Positions 44,885 through 57,257 of a stretch of 64,000 nt of DNA are shown in pieces. The position numbers and the translations under genes are program-made. Source of the stretch: Caprella mutica (Eukaryota > Arthropoda > Malacostraca > Amphipoda > Caprellidae); contig CANNZV010001030.1 of assembly GCA_947561585.1 (NCBI GenBank), forward strand, positions 184,350-248,349, read 5' to 3'. The first letter of the stretch is position 1. The number at the start of each line of letters is the position of its first letter. Below the pieces are notes generated by a model. The model did not search any database. It was not told where the DNA came from and saw only the letters and a program-made list of their open reading frames with translations.

Positions 44885-45451
44885 ATTACCTTCGCAATCT
44901 TGCGTAAGGTTATATTTTCATCGGAATTTATATATTTATTTATCATTTGTTATTCGCTTAACTGAAAAAGTGTTCAACGAAATTGCCTGAAATTTGGTGA
45001 AACGATTGGTCCATGTCCAATGACCTGCTGCTAGTCTTTTCGGAGTGACCCGGTCAAAGGTCAAGGTCACGGTCATTTATAATTCAAAAAGTATCGAACC
45101 ATATTGAGTGAAACTTGGTGGAACGATTGGTCAATATGCAGGAACCATTTTGATAGATTTTGGGAGTGATCGAGTCAAAGGTCAAGGCCATTTGTAAATC
45201 AAAAAGTATTCAACCAAATTGTCTGAAATTTGATGGTACAATTGGTCAATGACCAGGAACGATCTGGTAGAATTTTGGAAACGATCCGGTCAAAGGTCAA
45301 GGACATTTATAACTCAAAAATTATTGTACCATATTGCATGAAACTTGGTGGAACGATTGGGTATTATCCAGTAGCAGTTTCCTTAATATTGGGAGAGAAC
45401 GGGTCAAAGCGGAGGCGAAGGTAGGCGCTCTACCGAGTGCACATAATCTAG
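44885..45451 (+). mobile_element. ACCTTCGCA element with about 4 internal monomers
   Basis: It starts TTATTACCTTCGCAATCTTG, which is palindromic (TACCTTCGCA...TGCGTAAGGTTA). An ATTTATTTAT stretch follows, then about four monomers of 110-130 bp containing GGTCAAAGGTCAAGG, AAAAAGTATTCAACC and TGGTGGAACGATTGGTCAAT. It ends GGGTCAAAGCGGAGGCGAAG and GTAGGCGCTCTACCGAGTGC. There is no coding frame and no long TIRs. A truncated copy lies at 21709-22106 and a start fragment at about 52893-52947. Confidence 0.8.
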
Positions 45452-45540
45452 TTACATATTATGGAAAAAAGGTCTTGGATATCATTATTATGCAAACCGC
45501 ATAAAATTCGGTTCAGTGTATATTTTATTATTTGCTTTTA

Positions 45541-47256
45541 GAAGTCCTCTCCAGGCTCCGCGAAAGAAATGAGTTTGTTACATACCTAATATTTCAGAAC
45601 TAAGGTCTACGATCATTTATTCTGCAAACTGCATACCTACCATTCGGTTCAGTATATATTTTATGATTTGCTTTTAAAGTTTTTTAATACTCTGTGAGCA
45701 ATAATTGAGCGAATCACTAACCTGACGCTGAGAAAGAAGATTGTGCACTCTTTGTTTTGATTCCAAATTTAGATTTTATAAATAAGTAGAAATAATGCAT
45801 TTTGGCCTTCGTATTTAGGTATGAATTCTTTCCTAAAGTATGTTATACGTTTCTATAATAAGTTTATTCAATTATATACCTTTATACGAATATTAAATGG
45901 AATTATTTTACCAAATACCTAGTTCGTAATCAAAACAAATAGTGTACAATCTTTTTCTTCATGCTGGAAATAAGTAAGTCGGAAGTAGAATAGGTAGGTA
46001 TTATGGAGTTTTGATTATAGACATCTTTAAAACCATATAAAATTGAAATTATGCTATCAAATTTGATGCAGTTTGCAGAAAAATGAAAAGAAACATTAGC
46101 TTCGCTGATTGAAGCAATAAAAAAATAATTTAAAAATTCGCTTGGATGGGACCTTTAAAGTTTCAATAACAAAAATGCGTTTTCGACCTTCCTTTAAAAT
46201 ATTAATTGTATCCTGAAGTATATGTATATTAACGTTTCTATAATAAGTATATTGTATTGTATACAATTTTTATACCATTACACAATTATTAAATGTAAAT
46301 TAATAAAAGGGAAGTTCTTAATACCTAGTTGACATTCAAAACAAATGGTGTACATTCTTTTTCTTCTGACTGAAAATTAGCAAGTCGGAATAGAATAGGT
46401 ATTGTAGAGTTTTGATTATAAAAAATCTTTAAAATCATATAAAATTAAAAATATGTTATCAAATTTCATGGGGTTTAATGCAAAATGATAAGAAACAGTA
46501 GCATCATTGATTAAAATAATAATTAAAAAGAGTGTTGCAGTTATGACGGAATATTACGTTCTACCTATTGCCATAGGTAGTAAATAAATAGAGAAGTATA
46601 CCAAACAGACGAAAATATTATGAGTGACGTCAAACAAAATATTTTCCATTTGTTTTTAAATGAAAAAACGTGTTAGCTATTATTCAGTTAAATGTGCATT
46701 TTCATCGAAATTAAAGGTTTTATTGCTTGGAGGATAGCATATTTTTAATTTTATATGTTTTTAAAGATTTTTATAATCCAAACCCTACAATACCTACTTT
46801 ACTTCCGCCTTCTAATTTTCCAAGGAAGTTTGTCTGAAGTAGAAGAATGTACACCATTTGTTTTGATTGTCAACTAGGTATTTGGTTTAATAAATCTATT
46901 TATTATTTGTTTAAAGGTTTAAATTTGGATAAACTTATTATAGAAACGTTTAGGTATATACTTTTAGAAACAATTAATATCTTAAAAGAAGGCCAAAAAC
47001 GCATTGTTTGATAAAAAATCTAAATTGGAAAGCAAAACAAAGAGTGAACAATCTTCTTTCTCAGCGTCAGGTTGGAGATTCGCTCGATTGTTGCTCACAT
47101 AGTATTAAAAAACTTTAAAAGCAAATAATAAAATATATACTGAACCGAATTGTATGCGGTTTGCGGAACAATGATCATAGAGGTTAATTCTATAATTTTT
47201 TGTAATAAACTCATTATTTTTCCCGGAGCTTGGAGAGGACCTTTAACTTACCGAAA
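45541..47256. mobile_element. 1.7-kb foldback with direct and inverted internal copies
   Basis: The left arm from about 45541 (AAGTCCTCTCCAGGCTCCGC) pairs with the right arm ending near 47256 (CGGAGCTTGGAGAGGACCTT). Segments such as CCTGACGCTGAGAAAGAAGA and GTATATATTTTATGATTTGC are mirrored at about 47060-47150. Internally a roughly 350-bp unit is present three times: at 45770-46120, directly repeated at 46175-46525, and inverted at about 46670-47000. No coding frame. Confidence 0.75.
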
Positions 47257-48100
47257 ATTGTGTTTATCGCGTTTTACACTATATTCACCTAGTTAGGTAA
47301 TGATAATATTTGAGAGTACTCAGTGCGTCGCCATTTTCTTACATCGTTTCTGAAGAATCGATCAAGTTCACCGCAAACACTATGGAAAAAGTAGTCTCTT
47401 CTGATGGATTAATTACTCTGTTGGAGTTTAGCAAACCTTAAAATACAGTAATAAATTAATGGAAACTGCATAATCCGCAGCATTTAGCCAATAATATTCA
47501 TCTGTTAGCCTAAGGTATTTTCCAGAGTGCACTCTGTCGCAATGCATTCGAAACTTAGCATACTTCTCTATTTATTTACTATGCCTATTAACCTACCTCC
47601 ATCCTCTCTTGTGTCTATCAAGATTGTTTCCCCCATTGTTTCCTCCATACGATTCTTATTACCTATAGAATATTACTTTTTTTATCTACAAATATTTTCA
47701 AATCTTTTACCAATTTTCAAAAATGGCCAGAATTCTCCATAAATGATGTAAACATACATACCTAGGAATTAATTAGGATAATGTCTCCCATGATCTTACA
47801 AATATACCTGTATTGGTCCTTAGAATTAGCCCTACCTAAAGTCTACTAGACTACTACTACAAACTGTGGGTGTGGGGTCACGAAATCATCGCCACTCACG
47901 GAGTGACGGACCGACGGTGAGAAGGGCAAAGGGAGTTTCCTAGTAAATTAAATATACCTACCTAATTTAGAAATTTTATTCTAATTTCATTAACTCCCAA
48001 GTCCCAAAGGAAAGTGTTGTATTTCTCACCCAGTCACTTACAGGCTACAGCAGTCTGTACAATTAACTATCAAACCACAAGTAAAAATAGCCATAAATGT
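47257..48100. other. spacer, no gene seen
   Basis: AT-rich. The 71-codon frame at 47527 has no motif. A slightly GC-richer patch lies at 47870-47945 without recognisable content. Confidence 0.4.
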
Positions 48101-48305
48101 AAACCCAGTCTGCGACTCTGCAGAGTATGGAACATTTTTCCAAGACTGAAGACTCTGAGACAAATCTGAGCACAATTTTAGAAATTGTAGATCTCTTCAG
48201 GAAATTTAGAATCAATTCCTATCATCTATGTACCAAAACCATTAATTTAGATTATGATTAGTTTTGGCTATTTGCCTATCTGGAATGTAAGCCAATCAAT
48301 TATAC

Positions 48306-48938
48306 GTATCTAAAAGCTGAGCGGCGCACCATTTTACGGCGCACCGCTGTACATTCTATTAGATAGGTAATTTGAAAGAAGATTAATGATATAAGGAGTG
48401 AATTTGATATTGTTTTAGCCTCAGCCAGTCTGCAAGATATGGGACATTTTTATCATTTTCTGTGTGAACAATCCTTAATTTCCTCCTATATTTACAAGTA
48501 TTTTGGTAATTTTACTGAGAATTGATGCCAAAATAAGAGATTTCTTGGAGAATAGTTTACCAGTTCCTGCAGACTTGCAGTCTGGGTAGCCAGTAGCCTG
48601 TAGGCTATAAAGTTTATGATTGACGGTACAGTCGTCAGTCGGTACTTACCTAGATAGAGATGTTTAATTTGGAATAAAAAGTAAAATTTATCATAGAAAT
48701 TGGTATTAATTATAATTTAATGGGGATAACTATTGTAAACTTTCTGTCTGAGGTCAGTGAGGTCTAAATTTAACTTATCAGTTAGAACCCCTCTGCCAGG
48801 TCATTAAACAATCATGAAGTGTGCAGTACAACAAACTAGCGGAAACAACAAACTACATAACAGACAATTATGTTGAAATCATTGATAGTATGTATTGTAG
48901 TGCGCCGTAATGTGGTGCGCTGTTCAGCTTTTAGATAC
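48306..48938. mobile_element. full-length GTATCTAAAAGCTGAGCGG MITE with an insertion
   Basis: The left end GTATCTAAAAGCTGAGCGGC and the right end GCTTTTAGATAC match the element at 25436-25816. In inverted orientation the two copies share the GCGCACC sub-repeats, the CCAAATTAAACATCTC block and the core block (48785-48880). It is longer than the 25.4-kb copy partly because of a nested repeat at 48430-48597. Confidence 0.75.
48430..48597. mobile_element. nested CCAGTCTGCAAGATATGGGAC repeat
   Basis: It runs from CCAGTCTGCAAGATATGGGA to CTTGCAGTCTGGG and matches one arm of the foldback at 27207-27873, including GGAGAATAGTTTACCAGTTC. Confidence 0.65.
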
Positions 48939-49268
48939 TGTTGCAATCAATTGGCTTTAACTGACCTACTTCTAACTTCTAAGTCTATGCCATAACATGG
49001 TGCTGACTGTGCTGTGGTGGTTGGTGCATCATCAGTCTGCAGAATGTACGAGTTGCCAGAGTTGTAGATATTTGTGATATTCTCTATGAACAATTATGAA
49101 TTAATTCCTATATTTACTTTTTACATTAATTTTTAGTATATAAACTTTTTAAATAATCCCTATTTACATTAATTTTACTGTGAATAGAATTGACAGAAAG
49201 AGACCTCTACTACTCTACAAACAGTCAAACATTTTATTAGTTTCTAACTTTCTACAGACTGGGACTGT

Positions 49269-50027
49269 CCCAGTTTGTGTTTGATAGTAAATTTACTAAA
49301 TCCTCCTGACATGTCAGAGGACTTTTCAAATCTCCAAAATGAATATTCCTGCTATGTTAGAGAACTTTTAACTATTCATCCCTATGTCATCAAATTCAAT
49401 CATCATCTTCCATGTTTCAATGTATGGACTTTTCAGATGTGAAATAAGTTGCAAAACTTATAGGCTATAAATAACAAGTAAATCACTCCCAAATAGTATC
49501 AAGAGGTACACATGCATCAGACATGAAGCATAATGATGTTTTCAAGTGTAAAAACTTCACTAGGAACTTCAGGAAGACAAATTTCTCCTTTAAAGTATCT
49601 TAAATGTGGTGACCTGGATCCATTTTCTCACTAAACTGACTACTTTCCTGCCACACTTTGAAACATGGATCATCTTTACACTTATAGGACTTTACAGAAC
49701 AGAAGAGCTTGAAAATGAGAATCTAATACATTTCCATTTTTATTTAATCTTTTTCTTTTCAATAAATATCCTTATCCTAAATGATACTTGTGATAGGACT
49801 TTACAGAAGAGCTTGAAAATGAGAATCTAATACATTTCCATTTTTAGATAATCTTTTTCTTTTCAATAAATATCCCTATCCTTAATTGTGGGAGAGGAGA
49901 TTATAAAAATGTTGGATAGTTGAAGGACGGACTAGCCAAAATAAGTGAAAATGTTGGAGGATATTTTACAGATTTGTGGAGAAGTCAGTTATGTCAGAGG
50001 AGTTCAGTGCATAAAATACAGTCTGGG
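49269..50027. mobile_element. CCAG...CTGG family MITE, large copy
   Basis: The left CCCAGTTTGTGTTTGATAGT and right GCATAAAATACAGTCTGGG are the same end types as 27031-27205. Inside, 49445-49600 resembles, inverted, the segment 54485-54660 (CAGACATGAAGCATAATGA core). A 60-bp block (TAGGACTTTACAGA...TTTCCATTTTTA) is duplicated at about 49687-49745 and 49793-49850. Confidence 0.6.
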
Positions 50028-50029
50028 AC

Positions 50030-51270
50030 CCACTCCGACAGGTCTGTCACCGACCCCGGCCAAGTAAAATAGTATGGCTCATAACTCTACAGTTTTCTCC
50101 AAAAATAACCAAATTTCTCTCCTAAATAATCATATCATAGATTCTCTCCAAAATAATGTTACAGGCTTGTAGCTAGGTAGCATAGGAGAAAAATAGATAT
50201 TCCTCTCAATTTGCAATTGAAGGTTTCAAAATAACAGACACAAACTTGCCATTAGAGTTGCGATTTGGACATGCTTTATTTACTGACGACTCGGAGTGTC
50301 ACCGTTCATGCGACAAAAAAATAATTGTTTTCATTTGTAAATTCCTCACTAAGTAGCCAAATATCTACTTCAAAAGAGTTAACTGTGGCGATCTAAGTCT
50401 ATTTTCTTCACTCTGTGACTCTGCATAATGTATAATAATGTGTTTGCGGTCTCCTGACTCTCAGAGATTTTAATTTGAGAGTTACTCTTGAGTCCTCAGA
50501 CTCTCATCAGTCAGCAGCAGATTCAGAATCTCTTTCTGCTAAACTAATGGCAACATAGGAATGAATTCAAGATCTCTATCGGAGATCTAAAATGTCTAAA
50601 AATTGGGCTCAGATTTGTCTCAGAGAGCCAGTCTGAAAAGTGTGTCAATCTGTCCAAGCAGTCTCCAAAGATTTTAATTTAACGAAAATATGTCTCCGAA
50701 GATTTTCAAAATATGTCTCCAAAATAATCAGAATTCTACAAAATGTCTCCAATAATTACATTACATCTTTGACAAATTTTTCATATTGTGCAGACTGGCA
50801 CTAGGGTGGGCTGTTTTGGGGGGTTTCATCAACTTTTTCCAATTTTAAGCAAAAGTTGTGTATGGGTATAAAAATAATGTGTGTAAAATATTAGAACAAT
50901 TAGTCAAGTTTTAAGAGGTCCCACAAAGAAATTTAAATTTGGAATTACATATTTTATCATATTTTCTACATTTTTCGAATGTTTTCAAGTAAGTACGATC
51001 GATTTCATATTTGGGGATAACGGGATATTTTATAACTTCCATGTGTAAAATTCTTGATTTTTTTCATGATAGATAAAATATATTTTGAAGTTTTGAACCA
51101 TTATATTACATGTAAAGGGGATCCTATGACTTCTCTCAGAAGATCGCTTTAAGTATGTTCAGAACTTAACAACCAGTGTCTTACTATTTTTAAAAGGCAT
51201 AATTGTAGAATATGAACCTGTAAAGAATAGTAAAATACGGATTAATGAAAGTAATTGAATAATTTATATA
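50030..51270. other. mosaic of dispersed repeats, no gene
   Basis: It includes a GACTCTCAGAG / CTCAGATTTGTCTCAGAG family segment at 50440-50650 and AT-rich unique DNA afterwards. Confidence 0.4.
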
Positions 51271-51280
51271 ATATAAATAT

Positions 51281-51793
51281 ATTTTTTTTGCCCCCAGGGG
51301 CTCTATCCTGAAGCTGTCTGTGGTGAATGGAAGAGAAGGGGGTTGTCATCCCTTGGTCCCCGAACTGTTGTAATTTGGATTATGGATTTTCTTTTTTCAT
51401 CTTTACCATGTTTATCATTTTTTTAACGCTACTTGCAGTTTTAGAGGATAGCGCTAGGGTTATGCTCTTCAACTACGAGGTCTTAGATTTTGTGTTAGGT
51501 AGGCTCGTAGGCTTCATTTACTATCACCTCTTCATTTTCCTCTTCCATCCGTGAGTGCAGCACCGGTGCTTGTGTCCCGTTTCGTCACATTCCTTGGTAA
51601 GTGACTGCATTCACGGAGTAGCTTTTCTGCATCCATGAGCTTGTCACCTACGGTGGTAAGTGACTTTGTTCATGGAGCCACTTTCCTCTCTGACTGCTTC
51701 TTCCAGTCCCTTGTATTTAATTTCCTTTTGACGTCAGCGATATGGCCTTTGGTTCCGAAGCAGACGTTAAACCCCTACTAAAATAAAAAAAAA
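51281..51793 (+). mobile_element. retroposon (LINE 3' end or SINE) with poly(A)
   Basis: ATATAAATAT occurs on both sides (51271-51280 and 51794-51803), and the insert ends with AAAATAAAAAAAAAA. The tail just before it reads GAAGCAGACGTTAAACCCCTAC, a form common at LINE/SINE 3' ends of arthropods. The body is GC-richer than the flanks and has repeated AAGTGACTGCATTCACGGAG / AAGTGACTTTGTTCATGGAG segments near 51599 and 51658. The 75-codon frame at 51327 has no recognised domain. The TSD is low-complexity, so moderate confidence. Confidence 0.6.
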
Positions 51794-51849
51794 ATATAAA
51801 TATTTAATTGTATATATATATATCGTTAAATACTAAATAATGGAAACTT

Positions 51850-52100
51850 TATCCCTTTACGACCGTGCGTAACAAATTCGTCACATAAAAAATAAAGGTT
51901 TTTGCTGTGATAAATTTAATTTGTAGAGCCGTGACAAATGTGCATCACATGCAAAAAAAAAAAATTAGGAAATTTCAAAACTAATTAAAATTAGTTCATG
52001 TAATAACTATTTATTAGCTAGCTACTAACTAGACAGATTCAAAGTTTATAAAATTTCAACTTTTGAAAATTAATTCCGGTCATAAAGGGGCTTTGTGGAC
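51850..52100. mobile_element. possible small MITE, CCCTTTACGACCG ends
   Basis: ATCCCTTTACGACCG near 51851 is mirrored by CGGTCATAAAGGGGCT near 52077-52092. Only about 16 bp pair and no TSD was confirmed. Confidence 0.4.
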
Positions 52101-52789
52101 CTCTTATTCATGCTCAAATGACCTGAAATTTGAATTTACCCAGTATCTTGCCCATTCACAACTTTTTATAATACCACGCATGTGAGTTTATAAAATTTTG
52201 GTGTTTGGTCCACCCGACTCTGCATAATAATGTGTCTTGGAGATTTTATATGGAGATAGTTATTCTCAGCAGCAAATTCAGAATCTCCCTCAGCAAAATT
52301 AATGGTAACAATAACAAAAGGATTATTTCAAAATCCGTGTTTGCTAGAAAATGTTTAAAGCATCCCATAATCTGCAGACTGACTGAAAATTAATGGTAAC
52401 ATAGGAATAAATAGCCTAAAATCCACCGAATTTGCTAAAAGTAGAATATTATTTTGTATATTTTCAAATGGGTAAAAATTCTATCTACAATTGGGTAGAA
52501 TTTACCATGAAATACTGTCTGGTTTCTTGCCAGTTGCCTGGTAGTTTTTGGTAGTAATTGTCAAATTGTGAGCTATTTGATTATAATAAATGGAGAGAAA
52601 TATTTTATTTTTTCATATGTTGCAATGTTATTTTGAAGAGAATTTATGATAATTTGATCATTTTGGAGAGAAATTTATCTTCATATTTATTTGGGGAGAA
52701 AACCTACTATTTTACTTGGTTATTAGTAGTTAGGTTCTAAAGTATGCATCCCCATGTTTCTAAATAGTGCAAGTAATTTAATAAAACAA

Positions 52790-53163
52790 CAGATAGCACA
52801 ATCCTGAATGATGAAAAACAACAAACTAGAGGATACAACAAACTACATAATGGCCATTTATGTTGAAATGCCATGTATCTTATCAAGAACACAGTCCAAA
52901 ATTAAATAAATAAATGCTGGGCAAAATATAATCTTCCGCAAATTTGCGAAGGTAATAACTCGTAATTTACCCTGTCTTCCATAAGTATTTAATTTAAATT
53001 CCCTAATTAAAGGTAATCTAATTAGGTCTGTGAATTGTTAGACTAATTCTATTAAACCTAATATTCATTTAAATTAACTTGTAAACATCTTTCAAATCAC
53101 CATGCTGTGTATCTGACAGAATTTTCTGTGTTGCCTGATGCACCGCTTAGCTTTTAGACCCTT
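52790..53163. mobile_element. truncated GTATCTAAAAGC-type MITE
   Basis: It contains an inverted copy of the core block (52800-52870) and a right end GATGCACCGCTTAGCTTTTAGA (53135-53156). Its left TIR is missing. A start fragment of the ACCTTCGCA element (52893-52947) lies within. Confidence 0.55.
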
Positions 53164-54010
53164 TATTTCTGGGTGTGGTGGTCAAGACTAGAAGCCTCTA
53201 AGAATAGAACTCCTCCTGATGGCTGTTTGTTAGTCTGTATTTGGTGCATTGATTTTTTCTGAATTCTGGTATGATATTACCTCAATTTGACTAGTCCTTC
53301 AACTTTTTTCTATTTTCTCCTTCCAAAATTAGGGTAGTAGCTACCTATAGGAATAGAGATCTAAAACTCCTCTTTTATTTTAACCTTTCATTATCTTCTG
53401 AATTATTTTTGTGCCCTAATGCAAGAATTCCCATTCTAACTTTTGTAGTTTTCTTATTCCTATTGTAAACTTAGTTTCTATATTTTTTTAAAGTAGTATT
53501 GTACATATTAATACACTTGTAGTGAAAGGATAAAAAAAAGAATGAAAATTCAGCAAATATGTTAGTCAAATTTACCAAATTACCATCATATACAATATGG
53601 GCTGTTTGCTGGGTATGGGACATTTTCCAAGTGATTTTCAATATTTTTTTATACAAAGTAGCCAGTGTACTGAGAAAATTAATTTGTTTCAAAGCTTACT
53701 GAGCCTCAATTGCTGATTCACCTCTTAAAAGATATTTTAAACCTGACTGCGAGTCTGCAGGGTATGTAGAAATGCCGGAATAGAGCTGTTTTTATTTCAA
53801 AAGGGCCCATCAAAGTTTGAATGGCTTGTAATTTTTGGTCAGTATGAAATTTTCAGAAACTATCCATATCGTGTGTACAGTATGATCACTGAAAAGAATA
53901 AAATTGTAAATATTTTGGTTTTAGTTTGATCAAGCGCACTAAATGGTAGCTGAAGTAGGTATTAGTTACCATTTTTTTTTTGAAGAATGAATAGCCTCCC
54001 TGATCATTAA

Positions 54011-54296
54011 CCCTTTAGCGGGCAAGTATTACTCGAGTGTTACACCACTATTTTTAGTTTATTATTTTTCTCATATGTTTTCTACCATTATATTGTATTA
54101 ATAAACCACAGACAATAACAGATATCATTGTCTTTCAAATAATCAATAAAAAATTCATTAGAAATATCAGTTTAAAAAAAAAAAAAAATTGTTAATAAAT
54201 CCACAAGAATAAAAATATCTTGAAAAATGTTAAACTATAACATATTAAAAATTTAGAACAATCTGATGAGTTTATCGGTCAGTGCCCGCTAAAGGG
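54011..54296. mobile_element. 286-bp piggyBac-like MITE with TTAA TSD
   Basis: TTAA flanks both sides (54007-54010 and 54297-54300). The ends are CCCTTTAGCGGGCA and its exact complement TGCCCGCTAAAGGG. TTAA targets with CCC starts are the hallmark of piggyBac. The interior is AT-rich and non-coding. Confidence 0.85.
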
Positions 54297-57250
54297 TTAA
54301 GAATGATGTAAACATACTTGTAACATCCAAATATCCAAGAAATTCTCTATTTTTCTTCTGTTCCCAGCAATATACATGTAAATATTGGAGGAACTTTATG
54401 AATTGTTTGCACATAAATTTATTAAATTATAATGTTAAAAATGTCCCATATTTTACAGACTGGTATAAAAAAATAATTTGGCTGTCCCATGTTTCTTGAA
54501 AACTTTGTTATGCTTCATGTCTGATACTGTGATACATGTACATCTATGAGTAAGTTACTTGTTATTTACATATTTTACAAATGATTTTGTTTCTAGATAG
54601 TCCTCAGTGAGATACTATACTTGAATTTTCTCTTTAGAAAGTCTCCACCTGAGTGGTGAGTGCTGAGTGGTGACATAGTCCACATTTTCAATTATGGTTC
54701 AGACTAGGGTAGAAGTATCAAGTAGTTAGGCATGGTATGGTGTTAATTTATGCACTCTAAAGATATTTATTGCTTATTAGGTTGGGCAGATATTAATGTC
54801 TTTAAATATTTCCTATGTGGCCTATAATTTTCAAAGTGTGGACAAAGCCACTGGAGCTGCTGGAGACTTTCCAAAACGAAAAAATTGAGTAAATTATCTA
54901 GCTGGCAACTTTAAATTGGTGAAAAAGGTAGTAAAATTAATAATCATTATTGAATAAATAAAAGCTACATCTGTATATGGATTTGTAATGAAACAGAAAA
55001 TGAAAAACATGCTGCTAGATTAAAGTAATTCACGCCAAATAAAAATTCAAGCATTTTTGAGAGACAAGAATAAGTGAAAATGAAAAAAAAATTAAAAACA
55101 TGTAAATCCATTGTCAGTCTCAATGGATCCACATACATCGGATATAGCTACAGCAAACAAATAGATGGTTTAACAGGTCAAGCTTGCCATTCCAATAAAT
55201 GCATTCATTTAAAAATTTAAACATGTAATTAATAAATAGTTACATAATGACTCACCAGTAGATCAGCATGAGCAAAGTATGGTGTAAATTTGTTAAATTC
55301 TGATTACTGGCTATTGGAGATGTGACTGAAAAGTCATACTCTTCAGAGTCACACTATGAAACATGACACTCAGAGACTGCTATTTACTGAATATTATGTT
55401 TCAGACTGTGTCAGTTGAAGCCTTTCATTTGGCTAGTATTTTTAAACCAAAAACAAAATCATCCAAAAATGAACCAATTACCAAGTGCTTCTTTTTCTTT
55501 ACTAATTAGCATTTACTGAACCATATAAATTATGTGGTTAAATCCAAGCCAAGTGGATTCCCAGATTTTTTTCACTTCAGCATCTAAATTTTGACATATT
55601 TTCTCTCCAATTTTAGTTTTTTACATAAGATACTTTAAAATCAACAGCAATTTTCTAGTTTTCATCTGCCAGTTGTCTAAAATCCCAGTTATTCATTGGT
55701 TATGATTACTCGTAAATTGGTTACCCGGTGAAAAATTTCAAATTTGGTTTATTGTAAGCTACATACCAACTGTTGACAAATTTATTAATTTAATCTGAAT
55801 AAAATTATAGGAAAGTGGTCAGTGGAAGGGCTCTTCTCTATATGTATTATCCAAAATCTTTTAAAATTTTGTTTTCTCCTATTTAACATTTTATCAGAGA
55901 TCATTAGAAAATCCTAAAAAATGTTCTAGTTTTCCCTAATCACTATGAATCGGAAAATCATGACGAATTAGTACAATGTAAAACAGTTTGCCAAATATAA
56001 CCAAGGCTGCAGTTTCCAAAATCGTGATTTTGGAAATTACGATTCCAAAATCGTGATTTTTCCCTAATTCTCTCCAACTTCACATTGTAAAATATAATTT
56101 TCCACTTACCAGAAATAAGAATTCCGGGCATTCAAATACATTGATGATGATTCCTATACTAAGCAGCTTTGTAGAGATAATTTTCCACTTGAGCCATGGC
56201 TAGTATTTTTGCAAACTACATTTCATTGTTGTAGAATGTAGGCACATTGGAACAATCTTAGATTCTAAATAGTAAACAAAAAATTTATTATCAATAAAAC
56301 TCTTATGGTGCATGTGTACCACCTACCAGTTGCACTTCACGAAATATTTCTGAAGTTAATCCCCTTAATAGTACGTATTTGTTATCATTCTAACATAATG
56401 ATGAAAATTTAACCCCATTCTTTTTGTGTTTTAGATTTTATACCAGTAATCAAAATTTTCATGGCAACATAGGAATTAAACTAATTATATTCATTTCATT
56501 ATTTATTCAATTTAGTTATCAGCCAATTGTAAATCACTATATAAATATAAAATTTCACACCATATATATCTGGCCTTAAAACACTAATAAACAATAACTT
56601 TCAAGAAGATGAAAGTTATTATTTTCATCAATAATTTAAGGCCTTCTATTTACTCGAGTCATATTCTTTCTCTATCCATGACATCTGCCATTCCAAATTT
56701 TAAGATCTAGTTCAAGTTAAGTTTTTTTTCAGTTCAGTTTTTCTTTTTTTTACTCAAACTTGCTTTTCAGTCAAAAATCCTTAAATATACAAAATTTGCA
56801 AGTTCTTCTAAAGGTTATGCCTTTAGAAATTCTAAGATTGGTTATAGAAAATTGGCAATGTTGATATCAAAAATATCAAAAAAAAAAGTTTTCAAGCCCA
56901 TTTATAAACTCCAGTAGAGAACTGGATTTTTTCGGGCATAAAGAACATTAAGAAAAAATACTTATCACACACAAAAACAAAATACAATTATTTCACTCTT
57001 AAAAAACTATATTCATACCCAAAAAGAAAATTAAAAAAAAGACATTATTATAAAGAACGTACAAATTACGCTTCTTAACCTAGCCCAATTACAAATCTTC
57101 ACATCAATACAAACAATTTAGCATATATTTAGTATGAAATCAACAAATACATCAGCAAAATATACAAAATAATTATACCCACAATATCTAAAACACATAG
57201 CAAAAAAAAAAATAATAATTGGACAAAATGAAAGACAACCAAATAGATTA
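54297..57250. other. AT-rich non-coding DNA
   Basis: No exon or complete element seen. A short palindrome CCAAAATCGTGATTTTGGAAAT is repeated at about 56016-56060. The last few hundred bases before 57258 may be the 3' UTR of the minus-strand LINE, but no poly(A) or TSD was fixed. Confidence 0.4.
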
Positions 57251-57257
57251 TCCACTA

